NCBI GenBank assembly: GCA_949527715.1
Contig: CATEWF010000005.1
Span: forward strand, 1 to 30,531
Length of the DNA stretch: 30,531 nt
Direction of reading: 5' to 3'
From: an uncultured Mycoplasmatota bacterium
GTDB taxonomy: Bacteria; Bacillota_I; Bacilli_A; Mycoplasmatales; Mycoplasmoidaceae
Shown in pieces: positions 1 through 7,034 of the stretch (position 1 is the first letter of the stretch; the number at the start of each line of letters is the position of its first letter). The position numbers and the translations under genes are program-made. Below the pieces are notes generated by a model. It did no database searches, was not told the DNA's origin, and saw nothing but the letters and a program-made list of their open reading frames with translations.

Positions 1-69
1 ATATTTAAATATAATATATTATATTAATAAGGGTATCATTTTTTTTACATTAATTTCTTAAAAATAAAT

Positions 70-100
70 TTTGTACTTTCAACTGAAAGTAGTATATTTG
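70..100 (+). promoter_or_regulatory. Bacteroides-type host promoter
   Basis: TTTG at 70-73 and TATATTTG at 93-100 are separated by 19 nt. This fits the known Bacteroides primary sigma consensus (-33 TTTG, -7 TAnnTTTG, spacing about 19-21). Transcription would start near 107, leaving a leader of about 20 nt before the GTG of the HNH gene. It is the best host-type promoter seen in the window and supports a Bacteroidales host. Confidence 0.65.
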
Positions 101-128
101 TATTATAAATTTATGTTTAGTCATAGAA

Positions 129-482
129 GTGAAGAAGTCTATTGTTGAAATCAAGAAAGAAAAAAAGAAAAATAAAAAAGAGGTTGAAGTAAAAGAAGAA
201 GATAAAGTTTACAAAGAATACAAAAAATATATCAAGAGTAAGAGTTGGAAAGAAACTTGTGATTGGATATATGAAAATGTTTATCAAAAGAAATGTTACT
301 GCTGTGGAAGATTATCTGGTGATGATAATGCTGTAATTCAACTACATCATAATTCTTATGATTATCTCTACAATGAGAAAGAACATCCAGAGTGTGTTAT
401 ACCTCTTTGTGCAAGCTGTCATAGGAGAATACACAGCCTTCCGAGTAATTGGAAACGTTTTTCAAGAAAAAATTTAAAATAA
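129..482 (+). CDS. HNH endonuclease
   Basis: This 117-aa protein has a very Lys/Glu-rich N-terminus (residues 1-40) followed by an HNH nuclease fold. A first zinc knuckle pair sits at C56-x-x-C59. The His-containing strand is LHHNSYD at 72-78, and a second CxxC with the final His is CASCHRRIH (94-102). The HNH fold cuts DNA with one metal ion; in phages such genes are either free-standing homing endonucleases or helpers of packaging. The start chosen is GTG, since no in-frame ATG precedes the fold and the upstream ATG at 113 is out of frame and closes after 11 codons. It is first in the early block behind the host-type promoter. Homing versus packaging cannot be decided here, and the terminase genes are 5 kb away. 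Confidence 0.8.
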   Translation: MKKSIVEIKKEKKKNKKEVEVKEEDKVYKEYKKYIKSKSWKETCDWIYENVYQKKCYCCGRLSGDDNAVIQLHHNSYDYLYNEKEHPECVIPLCASCHRRIHSLPSNWKRFSRKNLK

Positions 483-492
483 TTTTCATAAA

Positions 493-524
493 TTTGAGAA
501 TTTTTCAAAATAACGTTATATTTA
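493..524 (+). promoter_or_regulatory. possible second Bacteroides-type promoter
   Basis: TTTG at 493-496, 20 nt, then TATATTTA at 517-524. This matches the host consensus except for the last base (A instead of G). It would drive the run of small genes that begins at 673 and give an RNA leader of about 140 nt. Confidence 0.35.
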
Positions 525-672
525 TATATAAAGACAGTCATTAAGCGTCAGATGACCTGCTGACGAAAATAAAACAGTTAAAGGCATAAGTTAGTTGCTA
601 TGGTATAATCCTCGATGGTTGAACTTTTAGAAATTAAAATAATAATATAACTTCAATTAAAAAATTACATTT
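525..672 (+). promoter_or_regulatory. structured leader of the small-gene operon
   Basis: This stretch has no convincing coding frame. It contains a 6-bp hairpin, CGTCAG (546-551) with CTGACG (560-565) around an 8-nt loop, followed by A-rich rather than T-rich sequence, so it is not a typical terminator. It is less A/T-biased than the flanking spacers, which suggests a transcribed leader with structure. I could not fold it into a tRNA or match it to a known riboswitch. Confidence 0.25.
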
Positions 673-897
673 ATGAAAAATTATTTAAATAAAACGTTAA
701 ATGAAATTACTGAGTATGATAATGACATAACTCTCAATGACTTTGTTAAAGGTTTTGAAGCGTTTTTGGAAGATTGTGATGTTGAGAACAAGAAAGATTA
801 CATCAAACAGAAATTATCTGAAACAGTGGAATATAACATTACTTTGGAAGTAATTAATGACTACCTCCATAATGCTCCAAAGGAATTGATAAAATAA
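673..897 (+). CDS. hypothetical protein (74 aa)
   Basis: This is a small acidic protein predicted to be mostly helical, with no cysteines and no membrane segment. I do not recognise a family. It opens a run of small, closely spaced genes (673 to 2807) that also contains membrane proteins and the sigma-like gene. The spacer to the next gene is 8 nt, which suggests one transcript. The start is the first ATG after the leader, with only A/T-rich sequence upstream, as is normal for this phage. It is probably real because of its position and tight spacing, but its function is unknown. Confidence 0.55.
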   Translation: MKNYLNKTLNEITEYDNDITLNDFVKGFEAFLEDCDVENKKDYIKQKLSETVEYNITLEVINDYLHNAPKELIK

Positions 898-905
898 TAT
901 TCATA

Positions 906-1106
906 ATGTTCTTACAAAAGATGAATGAAATACTTTTTAATTTATTTTTATTTATTGCCATTCTTGCATACTTCAAGATGGCAGAAGACGGATTAAAGGA
1001 AATATTCAAATTAATTATCCTTGGTCTAGTATATGTATTTTACTATGCAACAGTGAGTTTCAAATTTATGTTAAACACACTAAAAACTCTTTATATAACT
1101 ATGTAA
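906..1106 (+). CDS. small membrane protein (66 aa)
   Basis: The 66 residues contain two hydrophobic stretches, roughly 10-24 (ILFNLFLFIAILAYF) and 35-52 (KLIILGLVYVFYYATVSF), so this is a likely inner-membrane protein with two passes and no signal peptidase site. No family is recognised. It lies 8 nt after the preceding gene and 17 nt before the following one, consistent with one operon. Small membrane proteins in early phage blocks often alter host physiology or exclude other phages, but nothing here shows that. AT-rich DNA can also give hydrophobic spurious frames, which keeps confidence moderate. Confidence 0.45.
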   Translation: MFLQKMNEILFNLFLFIAILAYFKMAEDGLKEIFKLIILGLVYVFYYATVSFKFMLNTLKTLYITM

Positions 1107-1123
1107 ACTTCAATCTTTTTAAA

Positions 1124-1588
1124 ATGGACTTCTATTCAATGATGGAAGAAATTAATGCAAAGTACATTAAGAACTTCAATGACAAAACAAACTTCTTTAA
1201 GGAGATAACACAAAACAAACAATATTCAACAATAGATTTCTCTGGTATTGATAAAAAAGACAGAAAATGCAATATTGAACTCAAGATAAGAACAAACGAT
1301 ATATTCAAGTTTGATGAAATATTTATTGAGGAAAGAAAATACAATGAGTTGATGAAACAATACAATGAGAGTGGTATAATCCCATTGTATATCAACTTCT
1401 TTCAAGACGATAAACACATTAGTATATGGAACTTACTTAGTATTTCCAATCCAGAGAAAACACAAGTCGTCATATTGGATAAGGGAGATAATCAGACAAA
1501 ATTAGTAACAAGATTATTATTACCAACGAGATATTGTAGTTATTTTGAATTTAATACATCGCAAAATAAATATATTAGAAAATGGTAG
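1124..1588 (+). CDS. PD-(D/E)XK nuclease-like protein
   Basis: This 154-aa protein carries a pattern resembling the PD-(D/E)XK nuclease core: an acidic residue at the end of one strand (STIDFSG, D38), then E52-x-K54 in NIELKIR. It is followed by a conserved-looking segment (EERKYNELM, about 69-77) and the strand pair IIPLYINFF and HISIWNLL. In the family the D and E bind metal and the K helps catalysis. Related small phage proteins can be nucleases or nuclease-fold proteins of unknown role. It ends with TAG two nt before the likely start of the sigma-like gene, so the two are probably translated together. The fold call is by motif only. Confidence 0.45.
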   Translation: MDFYSMMEEINAKYIKNFNDKTNFFKEITQNKQYSTIDFSGIDKKDRKCNIELKIRTNDIFKFDEIFIEERKYNELMKQYNESGIIPLYINFFQDDKHISIWNLLSISNPEKTQVVILDKGDNQTKLVTRLLLPTRYCSYFEFNTSQNKYIRKW

Positions 1589-1589
1589 T

Positions 1590-2225
1590 ATGGCTGGTAG
1601 ACTAAAAAAGGAAGATAGAAACAAACCGCTTCAATATGAAGATATTGCAAAGAAATGGATGAACTTTGTAGGAACTCGTTATAATGAGTATCGAAAGAAG
1701 TTTTTAAAAATGGTTAAAGAAAAAGAAATGCCATATATCAATATTGAAGATACCCTAAATGACACAATCATCGCTTGTTATTATTCAATTGGGAGAAACG
1801 GATTAAAAGACCAGACAGAACAAGGAATGTTAAATTACTTATTCAGAGCATTTAAGACAAATCTCAATATTATAAGCAAGTATGAAAAAACAAGAGATAC
1901 CAATATAAGTGAGGAAGATGTAAGCAGTCGTTATGAAAATGATGATGAACCAACTTACAAAAAGACGAAAGAACAAATATATGCCGACTATCAAATAGTG
2001 TACATTATGGATATGGTAGAACAACACTTTGATACAATATCTTTTCATTGCTTCCGTCTTAAAACAATGGTAAATAAAATGACTTACAAGAAGTTAAAAG
2101 ATATTACCAATATCAATGACTGTAAAAAAAGAGTTGTCGCAGTCAATAAGTGGGTAAAGGACAATATAACAAGGAAAGACATATATGAGGCTTTCATACA
2201 AGATTTTCCAGATTTTAATGATTGA
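1590..2225 (+). CDS. phage RNA polymerase sigma-factor-like protein
   Basis: This 211-aa protein is laid out like a two-domain sigma-70/ECF factor. Residues about 15-98 are helical and resemble region 2 (acidic stretch NIEDTLNDTIIACYYSI, then NYLFRAFKTNLNIIS, 82-96). A charged linker follows at 99-130. Residues about 135-195 resemble region 4, with a helix-turn-helix candidate at 164-193. Such factors bind core RNA polymerase and redirect it to phage promoters. The start is placed at ATG 1590, directly after the preceding stop; a start at 1545 would overlap the upstream gene by 44 nt. Its neighbourhood fits: it lies in the block served by a host-type promoter, just ahead of the array of repeated late-type motifs that begins at 2934. 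The assignment is by overall pattern, not by a search. Confidence 0.55.
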   Translation: MAGRLKKEDRNKPLQYEDIAKKWMNFVGTRYNEYRKKFLKMVKEKEMPYINIEDTLNDTIIACYYSIGRNGLKDQTEQGMLNYLFRAFKTNLNIISKYEKTRDTNISEEDVSSRYENDDEPTYKKTKEQIYADYQIVYIMDMVEQHFDTISFHCFRLKTMVNKMTYKKLKDITNINDCKKRVVAVNKWVKDNITRKDIYEAFIQDFPDFND

Positions 2226-2278
2226 CATCATTAAAAAAAAGACTTCAATGATTAAATAAAAAAATATTAACATAATTT

Positions 2279-2575
2279 ATGATAAAGATTTTGGTAATTA
2301 TCTTATTTTGGTGTATCTTTGCACTATCAATGATAATCTCATATTATTGGTTCAAATTGGTTGTTCCTCACATCCAACCATTCTCACCACTTGACCATTA
2401 TCCATTCATATGTGAAAAGTGTTTCACTACCTGGTGTGGAGTAAGTCTATACATAATGGGTGGATATTTATTAAATATGCCATTATTTACTATTTTGGGT
2501 ATGATTATTTCAATTGGAAACGGAATTGGAATATGTTTAACAGAAAAGGAAAGGAAAGATTATGAAAATAATTGA
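2279..2575 (+). CDS. membrane protein with CxxC motif (98 aa)
   Basis: The 98 residues hold an N-terminal transmembrane helix (about 3-28), a short loop with PLDHYPFICEKC (C45-x-x-C48) followed by TTWCG, and a second hydrophobic region (about 55-85). The motif of an aromatic-Pro-Phe-x-Cys-x-x-Cys next to a membrane segment is typical of small membrane proteins found in Bacteroidales phages and their hosts. The role is unknown. The cysteines could bind metal or form a disulfide. The gene overlaps the next one by 14 nt, so they are translationally linked. Confidence 0.55.
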   Translation: MIKILVIILFWCIFALSMIISYYWFKLVVPHIQPFSPLDHYPFICEKCFTTWCGVSLYIMGGYLLNMPLFTILGMIISIGNGIGICLTEKERKDYENN

Positions 2576-2807
2576 GATTAATGACGAAGATATAACTTTT
2601 ATCAATTTTGCTTATTCATTGATAAACAGTGCCCGTTATCCAAGTTTTGAAAAAGTAACGAGTACATATAATAAGATATTTGGAAAAAATTTGTCTAATA
2701 CATCATGTGGCAGTTGCATCAGGCAGCGAATCCTTGAAATGAAAGACGCTTTAGACAAATTAAATAACGATATATGTCCAAAAGAAAAAAAAGAAACAAA
2801 AGAATAA
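2562..2807 (+). CDS. small conserved-type protein with CxxC (81 aa)
   Basis: This 81-aa protein has a helical N-terminal half and a central NTSCGSCIRQRILEM segment (two cysteines spaced CxxC followed by basic residues), then a charged Lys/Glu tail. The Cys pair plus RQR could be a minimal nucleic-acid-binding or metal-binding site; I do not recognise a named family. The start overlaps the upstream gene by 14 nt. It is the last gene of the first block and is followed by hairpins that probably end that transcript. Confidence 0.55.
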   Translation: MKIIEINDEDITFINFAYSLINSARYPSFEKVTSTYNKIFGKNLSNTSCGSCIRQRILEMKDALDKLNNDICPKEKKETKE

Positions 2808-2821
2808 TATATTATTTTATA

Positions 2822-2864
2822 AAATAAATAAATTAGTAATCAATTGAATTGATTTTATTTATTT
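2822..2864 (+). terminator. AT-rich hairpin after the early block
   Basis: AAATAAATAAA (2822-2832) pairs with TTTATTTATTT (2854-2864). An inner stem is ATCAATT (2839-2845) with AATTGAT (2847-2853), and the left arm carries a bulge at 2833-2838. It lies 14 nt after the last stop of the block. It is AT-rich, so stability is modest. Confidence 0.35.
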
Positions 2865-2886
2865 CTGACGATATTCTAAATTTTTA

Positions 2887-2918
2887 TGCTCATTTGTTGT
2901 GAAACAAGTGGGCATTTA
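2887..2918 (+). terminator. hairpin terminator before late-type motif
   Basis: TGCTCATTTGTT (2887-2898) pairs with AACAAGTGGGCA (2903-2914) over 12 bp with two G-U pairs and a GTGA loop, followed by TTTA. It lies about 20 nt before the repeated late-type motif. The T-tract is weak, but the position matches the terminator-then-motif pattern seen elsewhere in the window. Confidence 0.5.
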
Positions 2919-2933
2919 CTGCATTGTGATAAA

Positions 2934-2949
2934 TATGTTTATAATAAAT
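2934..2949 (+). promoter_or_regulatory. repeated late-type promoter motif, copy 1
   Basis: TATGTTTATAATAAAT, one mismatch from the consensus TATGTTTATATTAAAT. The motif ATG is 30 nt upstream of the start codon at 2965. It follows two hairpins and is the first full copy, marking the start of the late region. Confidence 0.6.
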
Positions 2950-2964
2950 GAAAATTAATTAATT

Positions 2965-3189
2965 ATGGTAAATGTAACTAATGTTGGGAATAGTGTTCTC
3001 TTCAATATAGACAAAACACAATATGCTTTCCCAAAAGGAACAATCATACTGACTTCCAATAAGAAATCTGATTCAGTTAATGTAAAATTAAAAGGAAGTA
3101 GAAAAACCATTGTTTCAATTCTTGCAAAAGATTTGGGATATGCTGATGCTGAAAAAGCAATAAATGCCTTAATAGGTAAGATATACTAA
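2965..3189 (+). CDS. small protein paralogous to the fibre N-terminal head
   Basis: This 74-aa protein resembles the first 85 or so residues of the fibre protein encoded next. Both start with V/L-x-n/k-x-GNSvLf or GNSLLV, then a Tyr-x-x-Pro stretch, a beta strand (TIILT versus SITLVI), another strand, and a final helix rich in Ala/Ile. I infer a stand-alone version of the virion-attachment domain, perhaps a small decoration or adaptor protein at the fibre base. It lies behind the first late-type motif and 25 nt ahead of the fibre gene, so both are likely on one transcript. No enzymatic motif is visible. Confidence 0.6.
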   Translation: MVNVTNVGNSVLFNIDKTQYAFPKGTIILTSNKKSDSVNVKLKGSRKTIVSILAKDLGYADAEKAINALIGKIY

Positions 3190-3214
3190 TAACGATTATT
3201 AAATAGGATTTATA

Positions 3215-4894
3215 ATGTTAAAATTAATTAAAAAAGGAAATTCACTCTTAGTACAAGGTGAAAACAATTCGTTCTATCCTAATGATGGCGATAACTCTTA
3301 TCCTCTTAATTCAATTACATTGGTCATTGATGAGAGTGATATGGTAACATTTAGAAGCGTTGCAACAAATGATGTATTGTTCAGTGGATTGATTAAAGAT
3401 ATTACAATTAATGGAAGTGCTGTAACAAAAGACAATATAATTCAGAAGTTCGATGAAATCTCTAATGCTTCAACTGGTGGTGGCGGTTCTTCTTCCGCTG
3501 TTAATTCAGTAAATGGTATGACTGGTGATGTTGTAATTGATATTCCTGATACTTCTACACTTGCAACGAAAGAAGAAGTAAATACATTATCAACAACTGT
3601 TGAGGAATTATCTGGTGAAGTTGCAGTAAACCAAACTGACATTAATAATATCAAGACAAAACAGGAAGAAGATGGTGCAAAGATTGTTTCACTTGTTAAT
3701 GATGTTGGTAATGCGCAAGATGATATAAGTGTAATCGAAGTTGATGTAGCAGACATAAACAGGGGACTTAGAAAAAAACAAGATAAATTAGTATCTGGTA
3801 CTAACATAAAAACTATCAATAATGAATCAATCCTTGGTTCTGGCAACATTGTTATTGAAGGTGGTTCTGGTGGTGGTTCAACTGCAAAGGAATGGGTATT
3901 TAATAATGTAATTTTTGATTATAATACTTCAGGAAAAACAGGTAATTATATGTTCCGTGACTTTGATATAACAATAAGTTTTGATGAAGTAAAACTTGGC
4001 GATATATTAATAGATTCAAATAGTAATAAAGTTGTTGTAACTAGTATATCAGCAAAGTACAAATATGGTATTTTCTCACCATCAGAAAGTAGCATTAATT
4101 CAAGAACACAAAGACTTGTTGGTGTTTATAGAAAATCTGATAAAACAACACTTAGACTTAGAACAACATTACCACAAAGGGATAAATCTTCAAATATGCA
4201 TTATGGTGTAGATGGTAACACATTATTAAAATTGGACCAGATTACAGAATCATACAAAAAAATAACACTTACACCAGAAGATAATCCAAATTTTAATGGG
4301 GTATCAATAAATACAAAGACTAATGGAATTGCTGTTGAGCAAGTATCAAGTGGTAATGGAAATGGGTTATCAATGGGATTTTATGTAGATAACACAGAAC
4401 AACCTAATAATAAATGTATAGTAACAAAGATTACTGAATCACCTGTAAACTTAAATAATTATATAACATTAAATGGTCAAACAATAGTAAATACTGACTC
4501 AAGTGGTAATTGGAAAGTAGAACCAAGTGTTCCAATATCATTTATGGGATATGATAGTTTAATAGTACTTTGTGTAACTGATAATTATCAAGAAATTAAA
4601 TCTGAAAGTTCAACAGAATATTTCACACTTGAAGTTGGTAAAGAGTATATCTTTAAATCTTCAAATATTTATGGACAGTGTTTATTTGCTATGTGCCAGT
4701 GTGATTATGCAGATATGTCATATATTGAATTTGAAACATATGTTGATTCAGACGCATCCAACCAATTATACAATAATCATAATAATAAACAGTATATGAT
4801 TAGAAATGAAGCAAATGAATGGGTAGGAACACAAGCACAGTATGATGCATTGACAAGTAAAAAAGACTATATAATTTATTATATAACAGAGTAA
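3215..4894 (+). CDS. tail fibre or appendage protein
   Basis: This 559-aa protein has the layout of a trimeric phage fibre. An N-terminal head (1-85) is shared with the preceding small gene, followed by a Gly/Ser linker (about 86-95). A helical coiled-coil region (about 115-185) contains repeats like VNTLSTTVEELSGEV and INNIKTKQEEDG. Next comes KKQDKLVSGTNIKTINNES with LGSGNIVIEG, a signature common in tail fibres, and a second linker (GGSGGGS, about 213-219). A beta-rich distal part (220-525) precedes a C-terminal WVGTQAQYDAL segment, also common in fibre proteins. It should sit on the virion and contact the host surface. A decayed short appendage gene follows at once. Confidence 0.75.
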   Translation: MLKLIKKGNSLLVQGENNSFYPNDGDNSYPLNSITLVIDESDMVTFRSVATNDVLFSGLIKDITINGSAVTKDNIIQKFDEISNASTGGGGSSSAVNSVNGMTGDVVIDIPDTSTLATKEEVNTLSTTVEELSGEVAVNQTDINNIKTKQEEDGAKIVSLVNDVGNAQDDISVIEVDVADINRGLRKKQDKLVSGTNIKTINNESILGSGNIVIEGGSGGGSTAKEWVFNNVIFDYNTSGKTGNYMFRDFDITISFDEVKLGDILIDSNSNKVVVTSISAKYKYGIFSPSESSINSRTQRLVGVYRKSDKTTLRLRTTLPQRDKSSNMHYGVDGNTLLKLDQITESYKKITLTPEDNPNFNGVSINTKTNGIAVEQVSSGNGNGLSMGFYVDNTEQPNNKCIVTKITESPVNLNNYITLNGQTIVNTDSSGNWKVEPSVPISFMGYDSLIVLCVTDNYQEIKSESSTEYFTLEVGKEYIFKSSNIYGQCLFAMCQCDYADMSYIEFETYVDSDASNQLYNNHNNKQYMIRNEANEWVGTQAQYDALTSKKDYIIYYITE

Positions 4895-4899
4895 AGAAT

Positions 4900-5185
4900 A
4901 TGGCAATATACAAAAATAATAAATTAGTTAAAAATATATACAAGAACGGTATTCACATTGTAAAAGTTTACAAAGGGGATACCCTTGTTTTCAATACATC
5001 TGGTGGTGGTACTGATACACTTAATATTGAAGTAACTGGTACATTTAAAAGTTGAGTAAATACAATTAATTGGTCTGCAACATCAGAAAGTACACAATCA
5101 TTCAAAGATTGGTGTATATCTAAAAAATGACCAATTTGAACTTAAATCTTGAAATTATAACTTTGGAAATAATATAAAAATATAG
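4900..5185 (+). pseudogene. decayed small appendage gene
   Basis: A reading frame opens at ATG 4900 (MAIYKNNKLVKNIYKNGIH, then VKVYKGDTLVFNTSGGG), an N-terminal type I know from Bacteroidales surface and phage proteins. It stops at TGA 5053-5055 after 51 aa. The same frame then continues in protein-like fashion (VNTINWSATSESTQSFKDWC) to a second TGA at 5128-5130. Removing one base from the A6 run at 5122-5127 shifts to a frame reading NDQFELKS, TGA (5150-5152), NYNFGNNIKI and TAG at 5183-5185, immediately before the terminator hairpin. Both bridging TGA codons follow a KS dipeptide and would have been TGG (Trp). I infer a roughly 90-aa gene broken by two nonsense changes and one insertion; a functional 51-aa product cannot be excluded. 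Confidence 0.55.
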
Positions 5186-5188
5186 TAA

Positions 5189-5221
5189 ATTGGGGTAATT
5201 AAACGTTACTCCAATTTTTTT
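5189..5221 (+). terminator. intrinsic terminator
   Basis: ATTGGGGTAA (5189-5198) pairs with TTACTCCAAT (5206-5215) with one G-U pair, followed by a run of seven T (5215-5221) that merges into the late-type motif. It ends transcription of the fibre block. Confidence 0.65.
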
Positions 5222-5236
5222 ATGTTTATTTTAAAA
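5221..5236 (+). promoter_or_regulatory. repeated late-type promoter motif, copy 2
   Basis: TATGTTTATTTTAAAA; the motif ATG is exactly 30 nt before the start codon of the small terminase. It abuts the T-tract of the preceding terminator. Confidence 0.6.
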
Positions 5237-5251
5237 TAAATCTATATAATT

Positions 5252-5689
5252 ATGGGGAAAAGAAAAACAAGTAATAAAAGTAAAGTACCCTTGAAATATG
5301 AGGCGTTGGTACAATTATGCCTTGTTGACTTATTGAACGGTTATTCAAGAAACGACATAATGCAGAAATTGGAGAATGATTTGTATGAGGGTCATAAGTC
5401 ATCAGAGTTCTGTCGTTCAACAAAATATTATATATTGCAGGAATGCTATGAACGTTGCAAAATGGAACTTGCGGAGAATATGGATAAAATGAGGGAGTTA
5501 TTCTATAACAGATTACTCGCAGTGTATAATGAATCAATGCTTGCAAATGACAGACAGAACGCACTTAAATCTTTGGACATGATGGGTCGATTTGCTGGTT
5601 TGTATGATAATAATAAAAAAATTGAGATTTCAGGAAATTTAACACAAGACGTTAACATATCATTTGGTTTTGCAGAAGATAAGGAGTAA
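5252..5689 (+). CDS. terminase small subunit
   Basis: This 145-aa protein has a basic N-terminus (GKRKTSNKSKV), then a helical DNA-binding part with GYSRNDIMQKLEN (about 30-42) and a long helical oligomerisation region (about 55-115). The C-terminal end reads MGRFAGLYDNNKKIEISG and then NISFGF, the usual tail of small terminases whose last strand contacts the large subunit. It recognises phage DNA and hands it to the motor. It lies directly upstream of the large subunit with a 39-nt spacer, the classic order, and is the first gene behind the second late-type motif. Confidence 0.8.
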   Translation: MGKRKTSNKSKVPLKYEALVQLCLVDLLNGYSRNDIMQKLENDLYEGHKSSEFCRSTKYYILQECYERCKMELAENMDKMRELFYNRLLAVYNESMLANDRQNALKSLDMMGRFAGLYDNNKKIEISGNLTQDVNISFGFAEDKE

Positions 5690-5728
5690 GAAATAAGCAT
5701 AAATATTTTATATGGAGATATAAATAAT

Positions 5729-7003
5729 ATGAATATTAATTTCAATATTAATTTAACTACAAATCAAAAAAAAGCATATGAATTGTTTCAACAAAAAGAA
5801 ACAAAGGAATTATTATTATTATTTTCCAGACAGCAAGGAAAAACAGTATTTGCAGAACTTATGATAATGTCAACGGCATTAAAATACAGTAATGCGACAA
5901 TTGTTTATATTTCACCTCTATATACACAAGGTAAAAAAGTATATAGGGAAATAATCTCATGTCTTGAACCACATAATTTAATATCAAAAAAAGACGGTAG
6001 TTCATTAACCATAACGTTATATAACAAAACTATAATTCAATTCTTCACAACATTATCTCCTACTGCTATCCGAGGTACAACCTGTACACATCTTCTTGTA
6101 TTGGATGAGGCTGCTTTCTTTCCTGATAAAACCACAACAGGTGAGGATTTATGGTATAATATAATTCAGCCTATAACCAAAACAAGAAAGCCTAAGATAT
6201 TATACATAAGTACCCCCAATGGCAAAAGAGGATTATTTTATAATAAATATCTTCAAAGCCAAGAGGGTCAAGATGTTAAATGTGTTAAAGCCGACATATA
6301 TTCCGATTCTTTCATTACAATGGAAGAAATTGAAAAAATTAAACAAGAAATGCCACCGCTTGTTTTCGACCAAGAATATCTATGTAAGTTTCTTGATGCT
6401 CCGCTTACAGTATTCAAAGGTTTTGAAAAATGCTTCACAAAGTTGCAACCTATTGGTAATCAAGAAGTTGTATGGATTGGTGTGGACTTGTCCTCTGTGG
6501 GTGAGGATAGAACGGTAGTTTCAGTAATTAATAAAAACAATAATGTTGAGCAATACATTATTGAGGGAGAATTGGATGAGAAGTACAGAAAAATTGCTGA
6601 TATAATAAATAGATACACAAAATTGCAGAAGTGTTATATTGAAACAAACGGTATCGGCAGTCCTATGACAAATGAGATAAAGAAATTAATCAAATATAAG
6701 AATAAGATAGTTGAATGGACTACAACCAATAATTCCAAATCTGAAATAATCGGCTTATTACAGACGCATATTTCAAATAAAGATATATGGTTTGATGAAA
6801 GTAATTATTTACTTTATAAAGAAATGGGTATCTTTACATATAAGATTTCAAACCGAAGTAAAATAATATTTTCAGCACCAGACGGACAACATGATGATAC
6901 AGTAATGTCATTGGCAATTGCATTGAAAGCAAAAGATTCATTCGTTAATTTGACACAAGAACAAGTACATTTCATTCGCACTCGTTCCAAAGCCATCAAT
7001 TAA
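5729..7003 (+). CDS. terL: terminase large subunit
   Basis: This 424-aa packaging motor has both enzyme domains. In the ATPase, the Walker A is SRQQGKT (33-39), the Walker B is LLVLDEAA (123-129, with D126 and E127), and the coupling motif is YISTPNG (159-165). In the RNase H-like nuclease, the acidic residues are D253 in GVDLSSVGED, E305 in YIETNGIG and the D389-D390 pair in GQHDDTVMSLA. It cuts concatemeric DNA and pumps it into the prohead. All key residues are present, so it should be active. A weak GGAG lies about 12 nt before the start. The gene following it is a tail chaperone rather than a portal, which is unusual. Confidence 0.95.
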   Translation: MNINFNINLTTNQKKAYELFQQKETKELLLLFSRQQGKTVFAELMIMSTALKYSNATIVYISPLYTQGKKVYREIISCLEPHNLISKKDGSSLTITLYNKTIIQFFTTLSPTAIRGTTCTHLLVLDEAAFFPDKTTTGEDLWYNIIQPITKTRKPKILYISTPNGKRGLFYNKYLQSQEGQDVKCVKADIYSDSFITMEEIEKIKQEMPPLVFDQEYLCKFLDAPLTVFKGFEKCFTKLQPIGNQEVVWIGVDLSSVGEDRTVVSVINKNNNVEQYIIEGELDEKYRKIADIINRYTKLQKCYIETNGIGSPMTNEIKKLIKYKNKIVEWTTTNNSKSEIIGLLQTHISNKDIWFDESNYLLYKEMGIFTYKISNRSKIIFSAPDGQHDDTVMSLAIALKAKDSFVNLTQEQVHFIRTRSKAIN

Positions 7004-7004
7004 A

Positions 7005-7020
7005 AATGTTTATATTAAAT
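7005..7020 (+). promoter_or_regulatory. repeated late-type promoter motif, copy 3
   Basis: AATGTTTATATTAAAT, differing from consensus only at the first base. The motif ATG is 29 nt before the tail chaperone start. There is no hairpin upstream; the motif sits directly after the terL stop. Confidence 0.55.
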
Positions 7021-7034
7021 TAAAGAAATATTAT

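Noticed and set aside
111..120. TTATGTTTAG before the HNH gene as a tenth copy of the late-type motif
   Set aside because: Only the first eight bases match and the rest diverges; a good host-type promoter just upstream explains expression.
531..650. Possible tRNA in the leader after the HNH gene
   Set aside because: A GGTTGAAC stretch recalls a T-arm, but no acceptor stem, D-arm and anticodon arm could be paired and no CCA follows.
1545..1589. ATG at 1545 as the start of the sigma-like gene
   Set aside because: It would overlap the upstream gene by 44 nt in another frame; ATG 1590 directly after the TAG is a more natural start.
3442..3849. Long minus-strand reading frame inside the fibre gene
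   Set aside because: It is a Ser/Pro/Val-rich shadow of the plus-strand coiled-coil region, with no leader or homology.
4900..5185. Genome-wide recoding of TGA as Trp
   Set aside because: Genes at 1590, 2279, 7035 and 8846 end at TGA in sensible places, and read-through would give poor tails, so TGA works as a stop here.
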